From Eulemur rufifrons (lineage: Eukaryota; Chordata; Mammalia; Primates; Lemuridae), in NCBI RefSeq assembly GCF_041146395.1, contig NC_090999.1:65725001-65789000 (forward strand): a DNA stretch of 64,000 nt. The letters are read 5' to 3'. This document shows positions 60,576-64,000 of the stretch, piece after piece; the stretch's first letter is position 1; every line of letters begins with the position of its first letter. Made by a program: the position numbers and the translations under genes. The notes under the pieces were generated by a model that worked only from the letters and a program-made list of their open reading frames with translations, ran no database searches and was not told where the DNA came from.

Positions 60576-61059
60576 CTATTCAGCCATAAAAAGAATGAAG
60601 TCATGTCATTTGCAGCAACATGGAGAGAACTGGAGGTCATTATATTAAGTGAAATAAGCCAGACACAGAAAGATACCACATGTTCTCACTTATATGTGGG
60701 AGCTAAAAAAGTGGATCTCATGGAGGTAGAGAAAATAATGCTAGATACCAAAGGCTGGGAAGAGTATGTGTGGGAGGGGGGCGTGGGAGCAGAATAAAGA
60801 GTGGTTGGTTAATAGGTACAAACATACTTTTAGATAGAAGGACAAGTTCTAATGTTTACAGCAGAGCAGGGTGACTCAACAACAATGTATCATATATTTC
60901 AAAAGAGAGGACTTGAAATGTTCCGAACACATAGGAATGACAAATACGCCAGGTGATGAACATCCCAGATACCCTATCTTGATCATTACAGTCTATGCAT
61001 GTAACAAAATATCACATGTACCCATATATATGTACAAGTATTTGTATCAATAAAAAAAG

Positions 61060-62700
61060 AAGGGCCCTAAGCTACCGGCTTCTTGCCTGAAGACGCCAGG
61101 GGTATGCCATTGGAGGTAGATGCTGGAGGGCGCTGCAAGGGGCCAGAGGAGAGGCCAGAGGGGCATCCACGGTGCCCAGGACAGGTTCTGACAATGCTCA
61201 GAGAAAACCAAGGCCTTCGAGGCCAAGGATTTCAAAGGTGCCCTTCAATAGGCCCTCTCTTGCTCTTTCTCTCTCCTCCCTACCCTCTTCTTCCACCCTG
61301 GGAAGGATGTCAAGAAGCACTTGGCTTCCAGCCTAAAGCAAGGCCTAAGGTGGAAGAGAGAGAAACTTTAATTTTAAATGCATTTCAGAATTTTGGCTAT
61401 TACACTACTGGACTGTACTCTGATGAGACCCATGTTAAATGTGATCACAAGACTAAGAGTAGCTGTCCTAGAGGAATTATGGGACCTGCCAGAAATTTCA
61501 TCTCTGAAGGCAAACAGCCCCCAAAATGGGTTTGTAAGGGCACATGTGATAAGAAATAGTGTTGCTTTTATGATTTCTCTACCCAGTCCCTCTTGTTCAA
61601 TGCAACAATCTTTAATAACCATGGTATGCAAGTATCCTGATTTATCACAGATGATGGAAGGAAGATCCAGAGTTTAGGCAAATTGCCCTGGGTCACAGGT
61701 TGGTAAATCCCAGATCTAGGACTCAGATCCAGGGAGTAGTCATGTATGTTCCATTCTTTCTTCTCAATACCACAAAGCGTTTTCAATCCTACTTTGCAAA
61801 CTTTTCATGTATTGCTTTCCGGTCTCTCTTTCTGAACTTGCCTTATCGCCACCCATAAGCCATGTCATCTTTAACCAAAGATAAGGCAAAAATGGTAAGA
61901 CGTGCATGTTAACAGAAGGGAGGAGCCAGGCTAGTTCATCTGGGCAAAAATAGGGAGTTAAGAGAAGGGAGGAGCAGGTGGGGTGGTGATAATTGGCTAC
62001 CATAGCAACAAAGATTTGTCAACAGGGGCAGAGAGAGGAAGGAAGAGGTGAGGGTGGATAGAAAGGTGGCTTTGCCAACAGTCCCTAGTGTCCCCTTATG
62101 GCTGTTCTCAGCTGCAGAGTTCTATAGCTCAGGTGGCCACGAGACCCCTGGAGACCCTCCTGGCACTCCTTTGACAAGGCTGATTTAAATGAACTCTATC
62201 CTTGGGAGGAGAAGAAAAAGCTTCCAGGTGTAAGAGGGAATCATTTTCACAGCAGCCTTTTATCTTAAGCATCTTACCTGTAATGAACAACCCCCTCTAG
62301 TAACTAGGTGGCAAGAAGTGCTTAGGCTTCTGGACAAAAAGGCTCTTAATTTGTCCTCTATAAACACAACTGGAAAAGAGTTAAACTTAAGCTTAAGATT
62401 GGAACAAATGCATCAGCACTATATCTAAGTTAGTGGTATCTGTGGTGCTAAGAGAAGATAATGTTTTACTTGAAAAGATTCACAGAGAAAACTTATTTCA
62501 AAGAGAAATCAGGAGCAGAGCCTTTGAAATGTTCTGGGTTGAGTCTATTTATGATGGGAGTTCAATCGCTGCTATGCAAAAATCTAAATTAACCCAATAG
62601 GGCTGGCTGCTCTGTTAGGTATATTGCTACAAAATTTTTCACGTCCAAATAAAAGATGGAAAGAAATAATTTAAAAATATAAAATAAAAATACACAGAAA
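61060..62700. other. Intergenic; MIR relic at 61580-61760, otherwise unclassified
   Basis: An antisense MIR relic is visible at 61580-61760 ('tgatttatcacagatgatgg', 'ggcaaattgccctgggtcac', 'agatctaggactcagatcca'). The remaining sequence has no exon or named repeat. A 158-codon plus frame at 61083-61559 has no recognisable family. Confidence 0.45.
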
Positions 62701-62707
62701 ACTTACT

Positions 62708-63041
<334 letters not shown>

Positions 63042-63049
63042 TTACTAGG

Positions 63050-63230
63050 TGCAAGGCACCTCTCAACATATGTGTTATCACAACAACTTCTGAGATAGGT
63101 ACTATCCCATTCATGGATGGGAAATTGAGGGTGGAGGGAGGGCTCTATAAACCTGCCCAGGGTCTGTAGCTTGCGAGAGGCACAGCAGGACTCTAAGCCA
63201 GGCTGTCTGGCTCGACTCCCTGCTCTGAAT
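63050..63230 (-). repeat. MIR SINE, antisense
   Basis: 'ggcacctctcaacatatgtg', 'ttatcacaacaacttctgag', 'ataggtactatcccattcat', 'ggatgggaaattgagggtgg' and 'ccaggctgtctggctcgact' read as the reverse complement of MIR from end to end. Confidence 0.75.
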
Positions 63231-64000
63231 TGCTATGCCGGTCTGGCATTTTACCACTCCCTGTCTTTGTATCATTTTTCAGCAGCGGCTGCTAGGCTGT
63301 TCTCAGCCCTACCTAGAAGAGTGTAAACTCCTGGGGTCTCATCCTGCTCTGCCATGTGCTGTTACTGAGACATCTTCATTTCACCATCTATAAAATGAAG
63401 GCAGTTGCTCTGGATACTGCTGATGGGCTCTGTTAGCTCTACTGTTACAGGAACCCCAAAGCCCTTTGATTACCCTCAGAATGTCTACCACTTGGAAGAT
63501 TACACAAGTGCTAGGCATAAAATCAATGTCAATAAAAACAGATGCCAAATTTAAAGAAATATCAGGCTAGAGATGCTTTAATGAGGGTGCAAAAATGCAC
63601 ATGCAACACCAGTTTTAGACTGCTGTCTTCTACCATATCCTTGAGAAGTGAGAGAAAGCTATGGAAAAAAACGTTGTATTAGGAAATGAAATCAGACCTA
63701 TCTGTATGCTATGGCAAATAACAAAAGTAACTTTGAAAACCATTTCATTTCATTTCATATTCCAAATATAGACTGTTTAGATGCTCAAATAGATGCACAG
63801 GCAACTAGGGGTGTCAATGCTAATATTGGAAAGAAATGTTCTTTTTGAAGATGTCCGTTTGTTAAGCATGGAAAAGGACTCCCAAAGTCAAGTCAGTCTG
63901 CCATGGGCACCAGTCTACCATCATTAATTTGTAAATCATGACTTTGGCAAGGCAACAAACCTGAATGATATAGCAGATTCTTGCAGTAATCCAAATCCTC
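63231..64000. other. Right-hand end of the window, nothing classifiable
   Basis: No exon, including no ELL2 exon, can be recognised. A MIR-like trace is possible near 63360-63460. A (CATTT)n tract lies at 63741-63758. Confidence 0.4.

Noticed and set aside
61118..61135. GCTGGAGGGCGCTGC considered as a CTCF site
   Set aside because: It differs from the consensus at about four of fifteen positions, including the first three.
63231..64000. Search for ELL2 3' exons at the right edge
   Set aside because: No exon-like coding similarity is visible; in human ELL2 would lie just beyond this distance.

Overview
The window is nuclear DNA from a mammal, most likely a strepsirrhine primate and probably a lemur. 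It is rich in L2, MIR, old hAT/Tigger and L1 relics. It also carries several young Alus of the type known from lemurs, in which the region between the monomers contains a characteristic stretch (TAGAAAGAAATTATATGGAC, then an A/T-rich run). Two of these Alus have perfect 12-13 bp target-site duplications. There are no operons, bacterial signals or CRISPR arrays.

One protein-coding gene can be supported: GLRX (glutaredoxin-1), on the minus strand near the left end. Coding exon 1 is 13177-13383 and coding exon 2 is 7504-7617, separated by a 5.56 kb GT-AG intron. Together they encode a complete 106-residue protein with the CPYC redox centre. A perfect donor site follows the stop codon by six bases, so the 3' UTR continues in a further exon at lower coordinates; a possible acceptor lies at 5875/5876.

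Layout: 1-2.25 kb, nothing recognised; 2.25-5.7 kb, L2 and hAT relics; 5-13.5 kb, GLRX with L2, MER5A, Alu, L1 and MIR pieces in and around its intron; 13.5-64 kb, about 50 kb without a supportable coding gene. Landmarks in that interval are an orphan CpG island with a strong CTCF-like motif at about 40.0-40.25 kb, a MER2 (Tigger) element inside an old L1/HAL1 copy at 33.5-34.8 kb, a MER20 at 35.3 kb, a self-complementary hAT element at 42.5 kb, and a near full-length ORF2-less LINE (HAL1 type) at 58.2-61.06 kb that carries a nested lemur Alu. In human the interval beyond the GLRX promoter holds a long non-coding RNA (LINC01554) and then ELL2. I see no ELL2 or RHOBTB3 exon here, and the link between the CpG island and a non-coding RNA is inference.

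The most useful leads are the orphan CpG island, the three CTCF-like motifs, a 17 bp perfect inverted repeat bounding about 296 bp at 36.56-36.85 kb, an 83 bp direct repeat near 31.4 and 33.3 kb, and a GATA-motif cluster in GLRX intron 1. I found no sign of a new multi-gene system. Repeat family names come from recalled consensus sequences, not a database search, and repeat borders are approximate unless a target-site duplication is cited.
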